Shown one piece after another: positions 10,088-20,257 of a DNA stretch of 64,000 nt. The stretch lies in contig CATQIB010000015.1 in NCBI GenBank assembly GCA_958296185.1, forward strand, positions 57,024 through 121,023, read 5' to 3'. The notes under the pieces are model-generated. The model made no database searches. It had not been told where the DNA came from and saw only the letters and a list, made by a program, of their open reading frames with translations. How positions within the stretch are numbered: position 1 is the stretch's first letter; each line of letters opens with the position of its first letter. Made by a program: the position numbers and the translations under genes. This DNA comes from an uncultured Mesonia sp. (GTDB taxonomy: Bacteria > Bacteroidota > Bacteroidia > Flavobacteriales > Flavobacteriaceae).

Positions 10088-11305
10088 ATGAAACCTCAAG
10101 CTATATTACACCTCGATTTAGATACATTTTTTGTATCTGTAGAGCGTCTTTTAGACAGTCGATTGCAGCAAAAACCCATCTTGGTAGGTGGTTTAGGCGA
10201 TCGTGGTGTAGTGGCGGCTTGCAGTTATGAGACTAGAAGTTATGGTATACACAGCGGTATGTCTATGCAAGTGGCCCGCAAACTTTGTCCGCAAGCTATT
10301 GTGATAAAAGGCAACGCTTCTACTTACACGCAATATTCTCACTTGGTGACCGAAATCATACGGGCAGAGGTACCTGCTTTTGAAAAAGCCAGTGTAGATG
10401 AATTTTATGTTGATTTAACCGGAATGGATCGGTTTTTTGGTACGCAGCAATTTGCTTTTGACCTCAGGAAAAAGATCATTGCAGAGAGCGGTTTGCCTAT
10501 ATCTGTAGGCTTATCTCAAAACAAAGTAGTTTCAAAAATAGCTACAGGCGAGGCTAAACCCAATAATGAGCGTTATATACCTCAAGGGACAGAAAAGCAT
10601 TTTTTAGCTCCGCTATCAACCAGAAAGATTCCTATGGTAGGCCAAAAAACCTACACCAAATTAGTGCAAATGGGCATACAACGCATACAAACTTTGCAAG
10701 AAATGCCTTTGGCTGTGATTGAGCAGGTATTGGGTAAAAACGGAAAAACCATTTGGTTGCGTGCACAGGGTATAGACAATAGCCCCATTATACCGTATCA
10801 CGAGCGCAAATCAATTTCTATGGAGCGCACTTTTAACCGAGACACAATAGATGTAGTGCGTTTAAAAAATAGCCTACAAGCCATGGCAGAAAGCTTGGCT
10901 TATCAACTAAGAAACGCACAAAAACTAACCTCAATTGTTACGGTAAAAATCAGATACTCCGATTACCAAACGCAAAGCAAACAAACCCGAATAGCCTATA
11001 CCAGTGCAGATCATTTACTGGTTCCTCAAGCCTTAGCACTTTTTGAGCAGCTGTACCAGAGAAGAGTACTCATAAGACTTATCGGGCTTAAATTTTCGGG
11101 GCTAGTAGGGGGGCATCATCAAATCGATTTGTTTGATGATTCACAAAAATTAATCGATTTATACCAATCTATTGATAAGATAAAAAACAGGTTTGGAGAA
11201 CGCAGCATTTTAAAAGCTTCTACACTAGATAGTAAAAGTATTGGCGGCATGGGAAATCCGTTTAACGGTGAACCACCTATGGTTTTGGCTCACAGAAAAC
11301 AATAA
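10088..11305 (+). CDS. dinB: Y-family DNA polymerase (Pol IV / DinB-like)
   Basis: This 405-residue protein has the Y-family palm signatures: LDLDTFF near residues 9-15 (metal-binding Asp10) and SVDEFYVDLTG near 101-111 (Asp-Glu pair). A helix-hairpin-helix region and the little-finger domain follow. The catalytic acids are intact, so it is an active-type polymerase rather than the inactive ImuB paralogue. The dnaE2-like gene starts 2 nt after its stop, so the two form one translesion-synthesis operon comparable in logic to imuB-dnaE2 mutagenesis cassettes. Regulation is probably through the repeat sites upstream. No LexA/UmuD-like gene is present beside it. Confidence 0.9.
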   Translation: MKPQAILHLDLDTFFVSVERLLDSRLQQKPILVGGLGDRGVVAACSYETRSYGIHSGMSMQVARKLCPQAIVIKGNASTYTQYSHLVTEIIRAEVPAFEKASVDEFYVDLTGMDRFFGTQQFAFDLRKKIIAESGLPISVGLSQNKVVSKIATGEAKPNNERYIPQGTEKHFLAPLSTRKIPMVGQKTYTKLVQMGIQRIQTLQEMPLAVIEQVLGKNGKTIWLRAQGIDNSPIIPYHERKSISMERTFNRDTIDVVRLKNSLQAMAESLAYQLRNAQKLTSIVTVKIRYSDYQTQSKQTRIAYTSADHLLVPQALALFEQLYQRRVLIRLIGLKFSGLVGGHHQIDLFDDSQKLIDLYQSIDKIKNRFGERSILKASTLDSKSIGGMGNPFNGEPPMVLAHRKQ

Positions 11306-11307
11306 CA

Positions 11308-14274
11308 ATGTATTTAAACTGTCACTCTTGGTTTTCATTGCGCTACGGAGTAATACCAGAAGATGAGCTCTGTGACTGGATTTTAGCACAGGGTGTTCAA
11401 GATTTTGTATTAACCGATATCAACTCAACATCGGCTTGCTTATCGTTTATAAAGCATGCACAAAAGCGCGGTATTTGTCCGCGTGTAGGAGTAGATTTTA
11501 GAAACGAACATCAACAACTCTACGTAGGAATCGCGCAAAACAATCAAGGATATTATGAGCTCAATCGGTTTTTATCACAGTATTTAGAGCAGCAGCAAGA
11601 CTTTCCGCTTCAAGCGCCCAATTTACCTAATTGTTATTTTATATATCCGTTATATGCCTTAAAAAGATCTGCAAGCTTTTCACTTTTACCCCAGCATTAC
11701 GTGGGAGTTAGCTTTACGGATTTACTTTCGCTTAAGCGGAATAAATTAGCCTATCCAAAAGAAAAACTGGTGTTCTTACAAAGCTTGAGTTTTAGAAACA
11801 AAAAAGATTTTAATACACATCGGTTACTGCGGAGCATCGATTTAAATTGTTTGTTAAGCAAACTGCCTGAAGCGCAGCAAGGCCAAGAAAAACACACTTT
11901 TTATACCCCAAAAGTAATAACGCAGGCCTGTAATGGTATCGACTATTTGCTCAAGCAAACTCAAGAGTTACTGGCTAACTGTCGAGTAGATTTTAAGTTT
12001 GGGGTACAATACAATAAAAACTTGCAGCAACTGGGCAAAACTCAAGAAGAAGATACAAAGCGATTAAAAGATTTGTGCTACCAAAAGCTACCTAAACGCT
12101 ACCCACAAGCATCGGTTGAGGTGATGCAACGGGTAAAAACCGAGCTGAATGCAATTATTAAGTTGGGTTTTGTTTCTTACTTTCTTATTAATTATGATAT
12201 TATATGCTATGCTCAAAAAAAGAATTACGCCTATATTGGGCGGGGTAGCGGAGCCAATTCGGTAGTGGCTTACATTTTAGAAATCACCAATGTAGATCCT
12301 ATTGAACTCGATTTGTATTTTGAACGTTTTATCAATGCAGGGCGCAGTTCTCCCCCCGATTTTGATCTCGATTTTTCTTGGAAAGACAGAGATGATATCA
12401 CCCGGTATATTTTCTCTAAATATACGCATACCGCTTTGATGGGTACTTATGTGACCTTTAAACGCAAAGCGGTAGTTAGGGAGTTGGGTAAAGTTTTTGG
12501 CTTGCCCAAAGCACAAATAGACCGTTTGAGTAAAGGGAGGTTTAATGATAATCAGCTCGATCATTTAGAGCGCTTGGTGTTACGCTACAGCAAATACATA
12601 GCAGGTTTTCCCAATTATATAAGCGTGCATTCTGGTGGTATTCTCATTTTAAATCATCCGGTTTTTCATTATGCCGCCACTTTTATGCCTCCTAAGGGTT
12701 TTGCTACCATACAAATAGATATGCACATTGCCGAAGAAGCTGGTATACATAAGTTTGATATTTTGGCTCAGCGTGGTCTTTCAAAAATTACTGATGCACT
12801 CGCTTTAATAAAAGCCAATCAGCCGCAAGCCAAGCTTAAAGACATCAATAAGGTAGATGCCTTTAAACAAGACGCACGTATAAATGCTTTGTTGGCTCAG
12901 GGCGATTGCATGGGCGTTTTTTATATTGAGTCTCCTGGTATGCGTGCTTTGCTAACCAAATTAAAAACCGATAATTACCTGAACTTAGTCGCTGCTAGCT
13001 CAATTATACGCCCTGGGGTTTCTAGTGCAGGTATGAAAGAAGAGTTCATCAAAAGGCATCGACAACCCGAAAAAAGAAAAGAAGCGCACCCGGTTTTGAA
13101 TCAGATTATGCCCGATACCTATGGCATTATGGTATATCAAGAAGATGTGATGAAGGTAGCGCATCACTTCGCTGGCTTAGACTTAGAAGATGCCGATATT
13201 TTACGCCGTGGGATGAGCGGTAAAAAAACTTCTAAAGATCAAATGCAGCGCATAGAACAAAAGTTTATTAGCAACTGCCTGCAAAAAGGTTACTCCAAAG
13301 AAATTATACATGAAATTTGGGGACAGATAGCTTCTTTTGCCGGATATGCTTTTCCTAAAGGGCATTCGGCATCTTATGCGGTAGAGAGCTATCAAAGTTT
13401 GTACTTAAAATGTTATTTTCCTCTAGAATTTATGGTGGCTGTTATTAATAATGGAGGCGGATTTTATGGTATGCAAACCTATTTGCAAGAGCTGCGAAAC
13501 TGCGGAGGGCGTGTGCATTTGCCTTGTGTAAACCAGAGTCATTTTGCTCTAACTATTGATAAACAAGATGTTTATTTGGGTCTGGGATACTTAAAAGAAC
13601 TAGAACAAAAAAACATACAGTTGCTTTTAGAAGAAAGAAATTTTGGAGGTGCATTCCGCTCGCTAGAAGATTTTCTAAATCGGCTAAATGTTTCTATCGA
13701 GCAAGTAAGTATTTTGATTAATGCTGGAGCCTTTAGGTTCACGGGGCAATCTAAATATGAATTGCTTTGGCAAGCGCACTTTCAGCTTTCTGCAAATCCG
13801 AATCAACAGCAAGTCAATCGCTGGCAAAAAAAGCTATTTGTAAACCCCGCAAAGAAATATGAGTTGCCGGCTTTAGAACAAAACTTTTTGAGCGATGCTT
13901 ATGACCAAATGCATCTTTTGGGGTTTCATGTATACCATCCGTTTCAACTACTTCAACATAAAATAAGCAGTAGGCTAGGCGTGCGCCATTTCTCTTCTTG
14001 GGCAGATAAAAGCATTTGTATTTATGGCGATTTAATTTGCTTAAAAACCACAAAAACAAGCAAAGGGGCATATATGGCTTTTGGAACTTTCTATGATGCT
14101 TGGTTTGAAGTTTTTGATACGGTACATTTTCCAGCAACTTACAATCAATTCCCTATTTATGGTATGGGTATTTATAAAATTATAGGTAAGCTCACCTACG
14201 CTTATGAGTACCCCAGCATTGTAGTAAGCAGTATAGAAAAACAAGCCCTACGTAAAGATCCGCGTTTTGTTTAG
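11308..14274 (+). CDS. dnaE2: DNA polymerase III alpha-like error-prone polymerase (DnaE2 type)
   Basis: At 988 residues this is shorter than replicative DnaE (about 1160) and close to DnaE2. The catalytic core is clear: GRGSGANSVVAY near residue 312 and PDFDLDF near 349, which carries catalytic aspartates. The N-terminal PHP-like domain looks degenerate: CHSWFSL keeps one histidine, but the usual TDH is TDIN. The C-terminus has an OB-fold-like region. It is coupled to the preceding Y-family polymerase by a 2-nt gap. DnaE2 proteins perform error-prone synthesis during the damage response together with an ImuB/DinB partner; that role here is inferred from gene pairing. Confidence 0.88.
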   Translation: MYLNCHSWFSLRYGVIPEDELCDWILAQGVQDFVLTDINSTSACLSFIKHAQKRGICPRVGVDFRNEHQQLYVGIAQNNQGYYELNRFLSQYLEQQQDFPLQAPNLPNCYFIYPLYALKRSASFSLLPQHYVGVSFTDLLSLKRNKLAYPKEKLVFLQSLSFRNKKDFNTHRLLRSIDLNCLLSKLPEAQQGQEKHTFYTPKVITQACNGIDYLLKQTQELLANCRVDFKFGVQYNKNLQQLGKTQEEDTKRLKDLCYQKLPKRYPQASVEVMQRVKTELNAIIKLGFVSYFLINYDIICYAQKKNYAYIGRGSGANSVVAYILEITNVDPIELDLYFERFINAGRSSPPDFDLDFSWKDRDDITRYIFSKYTHTALMGTYVTFKRKAVVRELGKVFGLPKAQIDRLSKGRFNDNQLDHLERLVLRYSKYIAGFPNYISVHSGGILILNHPVFHYAATFMPPKGFATIQIDMHIAEEAGIHKFDILAQRGLSKITDALALIKANQPQAKLKDINKVDAFKQDARINALLAQGDCMGVFYIESPGMRALLTKLKTDNYLNLVAASSIIRPGVSSAGMKEEFIKRHRQPEKRKEAHPVLNQIMPDTYGIMVYQEDVMKVAHHFAGLDLEDADILRRGMSGKKTSKDQMQRIEQKFISNCLQKGYSKEIIHEIWGQIASFAGYAFPKGHSASYAVESYQSLYLKCYFPLEFMVAVINNGGGFYGMQTYLQELRNCGGRVHLPCVNQSHFALTIDKQDVYLGLGYLKELEQKNIQLLLEERNFGGAFRSLEDFLNRLNVSIEQVSILINAGAFRFTGQSKYELLWQAHFQLSANPNQQQVNRWQKKLFVNPAKKYELPALEQNFLSDAYDQMHLLGFHVYHPFQLLQHKISSRLGVRHFSSWADKSICIYGDLICLKTTKTSKGAYMAFGTFYDAWFEVFDTVHFPATYNQFPIYGMGIYKIIGKLTYAYEYPSIVVSSIEKQALRKDPRFV

Positions 14275-14689
14275 AAAATGTAGCTACCGCTTAAAATAAA
14301 AAATAGTACTAAGTATTGGGCGTGACCAATAAGAGATTTCATATGCCAAACATATAGGTAAATTACATTCTGATGCAGATATATAGCAAATGAGCTGCAC
14401 GAGCAACTAGAATTGCGTTGACTTAAATATAGCCTTAAACATTGGGATGTAGGAATTTATCTATAAAGCAAGCAGATAAAGTAAATGCTCAAATAGAATC
14501 AATTGTTTTAGAAAAAGGATTTTTACTATGCGAAGTCTCCATGTTTTGCCGATTATATAATCCAAGTATACAGCAAGCAAATAGTCTTGCAGCTACCGAT
14601 ACTTTACCAATCAAAAGTAAGCAAGGAAAAGTAATTAATCATAGATTTAGCTATGGTTAGGCATAGAATAATTAGTATCTAAATGGACT
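14275..14689. other. Intergenic stretch with a doubtful small frame
   Basis: A 72-codon plus-strand frame (14442-14660, TTG start, contains LYNPSIQQANSLAATDTLP) is the only sizeable one and has no recognisable family or promoter. It could be the remnant of a gene. No hairpin terminator was found right after the dnaE2 stop. Confidence 0.3.
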
Positions 14690-15415
14690 TTATTGGTTCA
14701 TAAATGGACTTTTAAAAGTTGTCCAATCGGTTGTTTTTAATGATTTTCCTTCAGTATTCATTGGCGTGAATCTAACTTTATATTTCCCTTTATTTTTAAA
14801 TCTAAATGCACCCGAACACATTCCGTGTCCAACATTTAGTTTGGCATTCTGAGCTTTAATATAAAATGTTTTTTTAACGTCGGAGCTTAAGTCAACCACT
14901 TCAGTCTTGTACCAAATTTCAGATTTAGGGTTATTTTTAATAACGAAAATAGCATTAGCAACTGGTCCACAACCATAATGTATAACTTCGGTTTTTTCGA
15001 ATTCAATTTTTAGATTAGACTTTAGCGGCTCGAGTTCCTTTTTGTCTGTTGTTCTCCAATAAACGCTCTCTCTTTTTTCATTTTTAGATTGGTCAGCGTA
15101 ATTAATGAAGTATTTTGTATTGGGTTTTAATTCTGTATAGGAACAAAAAATAGCTTGCGTTAACTGCATTTGTCCTACGTGTATTTCTTCAAGATTCAGT
15201 TCAATTAATTCACCGGTTTCACTTTCAAGATAAACTTTTTTGTTTTTGAAACTATTTATAGTTTTTTGACTTAATGCGTATCCTTGGATGATAAATTTTG
15301 AATTTAAGCCAATTTCTCTTTCTTCTGGAAAGAAAGTGATTCCACTCATCGAGCAGTCTGCAACCACTGTTTCACTACCGAAAGTGAGTAATAAAAGAAG
15401 TACAAAATTTTTCAT
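14690..15415 (-). CDS. Exported protein of unknown function
   Basis: 241 residues with an N-terminal signal peptide (MKNFVLLLLLTFGSETVVADC). The mature part has a Ser/Cys-rich start (CSMSGITFFPEE), several beta-strand-like stretches (KYFINYA, KYKVRFTP) and scattered cysteines (about residues 20, 90, 149 and 199) that could form periplasmic disulfides. I do not recognise the family. It stands alone: the dnaE2-like gene faces it tail to tail and the efflux operon ends about 270 nt upstream. Its base composition is more AT-rich than the efflux operon. Confidence 0.65.
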   Translation of the reverse strand: MKNFVLLLLLTFGSETVVADCSMSGITFFPEEREIGLNSKFIIQGYALSQKTINSFKNKKVYLESETGELIELNLEEIHVGQMQLTQAIFCSYTELKPNTKYFINYADQSKNEKRESVYWRTTDKKELEPLKSNLKIEFEKTEVIHYGCGPVANAIFVIKNNPKSEIWYKTEVVDLSSDVKKTFYIKAQNAKLNVGHGMCSGAFRFKNKGKYKVRFTPMNTEGKSLKTTDWTTFKSPFMNQ

Positions 15416-15623
15416 AATGCTGTTTTTGAAACGTATGTCAAATTTCGTTCCTTTTATATTTTAGCCGTTTCTACCCATACGGTATATGCATCCGCTTTAA
15501 GCGGAATTGTGTACTTTAAAATCATAAAAAACCTTTTATTTTATTATTAAAAGTACCCCAACGCCATAAAAAGTATTTTAGCTCACAAGCCTACTACTTT
15601 TAATCAAATTAAAATTTAAAAAT

Positions 15624-15657
15624 AAAAAAAGGTCATCTAGCATTAGCTTAGACGACC
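15624..15657 (-). terminator. Rho-independent terminator of the efflux operon
   Basis: On the minus strand, GGTCGTCTAAGC, a TAAT loop and GCTAGATGACC form a stem followed by a run of seven T. It lies 27 nt after the stop of the DUF2892 gene. Confidence 0.8.
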
Positions 15658-15683
15658 CCTTTACAATCTTCAAGAATTTACTC

Positions 15684-15890
15684 TTATCTTGAGCAGCAAT
15701 CTCCTGCTTCTTTTACCCCTAGTTTTTTCAGGATATCTTCCATAAGACACCATTTAGTAAGGGAGGATTGTAGGAGATTGACCCCTACAAAACCTGTAAA
15801 CCATAAAAAATTCAGGTTTACATACACGGCCAGTAAAACACTTATTATAACAAAACTACCAGCAATTGCTCTTATCCATCTATTAATCAT
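15684..15890 (-). CDS. DUF2892 / YgaP-type small membrane protein
   Basis: 68 residues with two membrane segments (about residues 9-25 and 28-44) and the family-like stretch INRWIRAIAGSFVI followed by a Cys-containing end (KWCLMEDILKKLGV). DUF2892 proteins resemble the membrane tail of the YgaP rhodanese; their role is unknown. It sits 46 nt after the RND permease in the same direction and before the operon terminator, so it is probably co-transcribed. The closing DCCSR has two adjacent cysteines that might bind metal or a thiol; that is speculation. Confidence 0.75.
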   Translation of the reverse strand: MINRWIRAIAGSFVIISVLLAVYVNLNFLWFTGFVGVNLLQSSLTKWCLMEDILKKLGVKEAGDCCSR

Positions 15891-15936
15891 ATTCTTTATT
15901 TTTATTTAATTATTTATTTAGCATTTATCTTTTACT

Positions 15937-18900
15937 TTACGGATGATTTTTACGCTCAACTAAGTAATACACCAAAGGCACTACCAGTAGCGTTAAAAAA
16001 GTCGAGGCTATGGTACCACCCATTAGTGAAATAGCCAGTCCTTGAAATATTGGATCAAACAAAATTACAAAGGCGCCAATGACAACTGTTCCAGCTGTAA
16101 GCAGAATAGGGGTAGTACGTACTGCACCCGCTTCAATCACCGCCTCTTTAAAGGGCATTCCTTCGGCAAGTTGCAGGTTAATAAAATCAATGAGTAGTAC
16201 TGAGTTACGCACCATAATACCTGCCAATGCAATCATACCAATAAATGAGGTAGCCGTAAAAAAGGCGCCCATCATCCAATGCCCTAGAATAATGCCTATT
16301 AAAGACAATGGTATGGCTACCATCATTACGATGGGGGCTTTAAAGTTTTGAAACCAACCTACAATAAGCATATATATTATGATGATTACCCCTAAAAAGG
16401 CGATACCTAAATCTCTAAACACTTCTAAAGTCACCTGCCATTCTCCATCCCATTTAACGGTATAGTTGGCTTCATTTTCTGGAGAACCTAAGTACAACTC
16501 ATCTATTTGATAGCCCACTGGCAAATCCAATTCTTTTAGTTTTTGGGTCATTCCTAAAATAGCATAAACCGGACTTTCGAGAACTCCCGCCATATCGGCG
16601 GTAACAAAAACCACTCGTTTTTGGTCTTTGCGGTAAATACTTTGTGGTGCTTGGCGTTTTTCAATACTTACTAACGAATGCAAGGGAATCATTTGTTCGT
16701 TGGCATTTTTTATACTTAAATCTGTGATGGCGTCAATATGGTTCTTTTGAGCATTTGTTAAACTCAATACAAGGTTCACCGCCTCTGCAGCTTCGGGTTG
16801 GTAAACTCTACCAATTGCCCGCTCAGCCAAAGCCAATTGTGCAGTTTGTACAATTTTCTGTGTACTTATACCTTGAAGCATCGCTTTGTCTTGGTTAACT
16901 ATTAGATTGTACTCTTCATAAGGGTCTTCACTCATCCAGTCTACATCTACCACATCTGAAGTAGTGCGTAAAAGTTGTTTTATATCTTTAGCCAATTGTA
17001 GTTGCTGATCATAGTCGGGACCATATATTTCGGCTACTATAGTCGATAACACCGGCGGACCTGGAGGTACTTCTACCACTTTTATATTTGCACCAAATTT
17101 ATCGCCTATTGCTTGAATGTGCGGTCTTAGCAATTTTGCAATAGCATGGCTCTGCTCAGACCTATCTTTCTTATCGCGTAAATTTACTTGAATATCGGCG
17201 GTATGGCTACCGGCACGTAAATCGTAATGACGCACTAAACCATTAAAGGTTATAGGAGCTGCGGTACCCACATAGTTTTGATAACTTACTACTTCTGGAC
17301 GGGTTTTTAAAAACTGTCCGATTTCTCGGGTCACTACCGCGGTACGTTCTAAACTTGTGCCTTCGGGCATATCGATAATGAGCTGAAATTCATTCTTATT
17401 ATCAAAAGGTAGCATTTTTACGGCAACACTCTCGGTAAAAAATAAACCCATACTTAAAAATAAAATACCGAAGGTGCCCAGTAAAAATCCCCAACGCCAG
17501 GCTTTGCGTTCTAATAGCGGGCGCTCGAATTTATTGTACAGATTATAAATTATACCTCTTCCTTCTTTTTGAGCTTTAGGCTTAGCCTCTTTTTTCTCTT
17601 TTTCACGCAAGAAAATAAAACCTAAATAAGGGGTAATGGTTAAAGCTACAAATAAAGATAGAATCATTGCAATAGAGGCACCAATAGGCATCGGACTCAT
17701 ATAGGGGCCCATCATACCACTCACAAAAGCCATAGGCAACACCGAAGCAATTACGGTAAAGGTTGCCAATATGGTAGGATTTCCTACTTCGTTAATAGCA
17801 TATAACGCAGCATCTTTAAATGCTAATTTTTTCATTTTGAAATGCCGGTGCATATTTTCGGCAATGATAATGGAATCATCTACCACAATACCAGTAACAA
17901 AAACCAAAGCAAATAAGGTAATACGGTTTAAGGTGTAATCGAGCATGAAATAGCTAAGCAAGGTTAAGGCAAAGGTTATGGGTACAGATAAAAATACCAC
18001 TAAACCACCGCGCCAGCCCATAGCCATCATAACCACCAAAGTTACTGCTATAATGGCGCCAATAAGGTGCAATAATAGTTCACTTACCTTTTGCGAAGCG
18101 GTCTCACCATAATTACGCGTTACCTCTACGTGTACATCAGGAGTTAGGGTGGAAGCCCTTAGACTCTCTACTTTTTCTAAAATTTTATCGGCAAGTTGCA
18201 TAGCGTCAGCACCTTTTCTTTTGGCTATAGATAAGGTTACTGCTGGATATTCACTTTGAAAGTCTTGTTGCGCATCGTGTCCCTTACCAAAACCAAGCGA
18301 GACATAAGTGGTTGATCGCTCTGGGGTTTCTTCTATTTGTGCAATTTGTTTAAGATAAACAGGTTTACCGGCTTGTGTGCCTACGATTAATTGTTCAACT
18401 TCTTGTTGGCTTTTTAAGAATCTACCAGTTTTAACCTGGTACTCAGTATCGTTTTGATTAAATTTACCTACGTACTGTTTATGGTTGTTGGCACCGATTA
18501 ATTGCACCACCTGTTGTAGATCAAGTTGACGCTCTCGTAGCTTATTTTTGTCTATGCTAATGCGCATTTCTTTGCTACGGCCTCCAATGATTGAAGTCTG
18601 ACTTACATCGGGTATTTTTTCAATGGCGTTTCGAGTTTCTTGTGCGATTTGTTTTAGCATATAATCATCTAATTGCTCGCTCCATAACGTTAAGCCTAGA
18701 ACGGGCACATCGTCTATGGCTCTGGTTTTTACCAAAGGCATACTTACCCCGCTGGGCATCAAATCCATATGCTTTTGAATCTCATTGTAAAGTTTAACAT
18801 AGGATCGTTCGGTATCTTCGCCCACATAAAATTGAGCAATAAGCATCCCACCATCTTTCTGTGCTACGGCTTGCACATGTTTTACTCCCGTAATATTGGT

Positions 18901-19128
18901 GAGTATCTTTTCTAGTGGTTCAATTACACGCGATTCTACCTCTTGAGGACTGGCTCCCGGATATCCGATAAAAATATCGGCCATCGGCACTTCAATTTGC
19001 GGTTCTTCTTCGCGCGGAATTAAAAACGAACTCCATACGCCTACCACCATAAAAACAATCATCAATAATATGGTGAGTTTTGACTGTATAAACGATTTGG
19101 CAATTTTGCCAGCAATACCTTCTTTCAT
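15937..19128 (-). CDS. RND efflux permease (HAE1/AcrB-type)
   Basis: 1063 residues, normal for the family, with the twelve-helix layout and two large periplasmic loops. The proton-relay stretch VVDDSIIIAENMHRHF lies near residue 415. The first helix begins near residue 16 and is followed by FLIPREEEPQI, usual for HAE-type pumps of Bacteroidota. It exports drugs or other hydrophobic compounds by proton antiport together with the fusion protein and outer-membrane channel encoded just upstream. The gap to the fusion gene is 5 nt. Substrate cannot be told from sequence; the motifs do not specifically suggest a CusA-like metal pump. Confidence 0.92.
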   Translation of the reverse strand: MKEGIAGKIAKSFIQSKLTILLMIVFMVVGVWSSFLIPREEEPQIEVPMADIFIGYPGASPQEVESRVIEPLEKILTNITGVKHVQAVAQKDGGMLIAQFYVGEDTERSYVKLYNEIQKHMDLMPSGVSMPLVKTRAIDDVPVLGLTLWSEQLDDYMLKQIAQETRNAIEKIPDVSQTSIIGGRSKEMRISIDKNKLRERQLDLQQVVQLIGANNHKQYVGKFNQNDTEYQVKTGRFLKSQQEVEQLIVGTQAGKPVYLKQIAQIEETPERSTTYVSLGFGKGHDAQQDFQSEYPAVTLSIAKRKGADAMQLADKILEKVESLRASTLTPDVHVEVTRNYGETASQKVSELLLHLIGAIIAVTLVVMMAMGWRGGLVVFLSVPITFALTLLSYFMLDYTLNRITLFALVFVTGIVVDDSIIIAENMHRHFKMKKLAFKDAALYAINEVGNPTILATFTVIASVLPMAFVSGMMGPYMSPMPIGASIAMILSLFVALTITPYLGFIFLREKEKKEAKPKAQKEGRGIIYNLYNKFERPLLERKAWRWGFLLGTFGILFLSMGLFFTESVAVKMLPFDNKNEFQLIIDMPEGTSLERTAVVTREIGQFLKTRPEVVSYQNYVGTAAPITFNGLVRHYDLRAGSHTADIQVNLRDKKDRSEQSHAIAKLLRPHIQAIGDKFGANIKVVEVPPGPPVLSTIVAEIYGPDYDQQLQLAKDIKQLLRTTSDVVDVDWMSEDPYEEYNLIVNQDKAMLQGISTQKIVQTAQLALAERAIGRVYQPEAAEAVNLVLSLTNAQKNHIDAITDLSIKNANEQMIPLHSLVSIEKRQAPQSIYRKDQKRVVFVTADMAGVLESPVYAILGMTQKLKELDLPVGYQIDELYLGSPENEANYTVKWDGEWQVTLEVFRDLGIAFLGVIIIIYMLIVGWFQNFKAPIVMMVAIPLSLIGIILGHWMMGAFFTATSFIGMIALAGIMVRNSVLLIDFINLQLAEGMPFKEAVIEAGAVRTTPILLTAGTVVIGAFVILFDPIFQGLAISLMGGTIASTFLTLLVVPLVYYLVERKNHP

Positions 19129-19133
19129 CCGAT

Positions 19134-20225
19134 TTATTTTTTAACTATGGGGGTTCCGTTCTGCAACCTGCCTTGTGAATTAATAATAATTTGTTCATCA
19201 GGAGATAAACCGCTCAAAACTTCTACTTGGTCACCAAAATCTTGACCCAAGCGCAACCAACGTAATACGGCGGTGTTTTGAAGGCTAGGGGTGAACACTC
19301 CGGTTAATTGACCCTGTTTTACCAAAGCCTCTTTAGGAATAAGAAGCGGAGCGGCTTGCAATTCGTGGTCTTTTTTTAATTCAATTGGGAGTTTTACCTG
19401 AGCATACATTCCAGCTTTTACGCTCGCTGGCGGATTAATTAAACGAACTTTTAATGTATACTGTCCGCCTGTAAAACGTGCCGAATTACTTAACTCAAAG
19501 ACTTCGGCTTTAAGTCGCTGGTCAATACTACTTAAATAAACCGTTACACTGTCTTGCTGATTGATACGATTAATATCGGATTCGGGGATACGGGTTTCAA
19601 CTAATAAACTTTGGTCACCTTCTAATTGCATCAATACTTGCCCCGGTTTGGCTAAATCGCCTACTTGAACATTTTTGCTAGTAATAGTACCTGTGAAAGG
19701 TGCTTTTATTTGTGTATATGCAAATTGCGACTCAATTTCATTTTGCATTTCTTGTGCGGCCTTTAAGCGAGCTTGCGCCATGCTATATTGCGTTTGCATA
19801 TCATCTAATTCTTTTTGGGTGGCACTATTTTGGCTAAAGAGTTGGTTATAGCGTTCGTAATCTTTTTGCGTATTTAGAAAAGCCGCTTTAGCCTCTGCCT
19901 GCTTGGCTTTTACTTGTGCCAATTGAGCCGATAGCTCTGTATTGCTAATGTGAAGCAAGTTTTGACCCTTTTTTACTTTATCGCCTAGTTTAGCATACAC
20001 AGCTTTCACATAGCCCATATGCCGGGTGCTTATTTGCGCGGCATTATCGGCTGCGACCGTACCGCTTACCATAATATAAGGTTGATTTTCTTGTGCTTTT
20101 TTTAGCGTGAAAAGGTTTACCGCAACCGGATTGGCTTGTTGAGTTTTAACAGCCGATTGCTCTTTATTGCAAGAGGTAAACACTAAGGCTATGGCCAGGC
20201 CAATAGGGAATAATATATTTTTCAT
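19134..20225 (-). CDS. RND periplasmic membrane-fusion lipoprotein (HlyD type)
   Basis: The frame opens at 20258, where it shares one base with the upstream stop, but the Met at 20225 gives a clean lipoprotein signal (MKNILFPIGLAIALVFTSCN, Cys at residue 19) and is preferred. The mature protein shows the biotinyl-lipoyl half motifs (YVKAVYAKLGDKVKKGQ and IKAPFTGTITSK), a coiled-coil hairpin between them (about residues 95-170) and a beta-barrel part. It bridges the inner-membrane pump to the TolC-type channel. It lies between the genes for both partners. Confidence 0.88.
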   Translation of the reverse strand: MKNILFPIGLAIALVFTSCNKEQSAVKTQQANPVAVNLFTLKKAQENQPYIMVSGTVAADNAAQISTRHMGYVKAVYAKLGDKVKKGQNLLHISNTELSAQLAQVKAKQAEAKAAFLNTQKDYERYNQLFSQNSATQKELDDMQTQYSMAQARLKAAQEMQNEIESQFAYTQIKAPFTGTITSKNVQVGDLAKPGQVLMQLEGDQSLLVETRIPESDINRINQQDSVTVYLSSIDQRLKAEVFELSNSARFTGGQYTLKVRLINPPASVKAGMYAQVKLPIELKKDHELQAAPLLIPKEALVKQGQLTGVFTPSLQNTAVLRWLRLGQDFGDQVEVLSGLSPDEQIIINSQGRLQNGTPIVKK

Positions 20226-20257
20226 TTGATAAGGTTTATAAAATCGTGTTTTCATCA

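Noticed and set aside
10088..11305. ImuB (catalytically dead Y-family protein)
   Set aside because: The catalytic aspartate and Asp-Glu pair are intact, so DinB-like is the better call.
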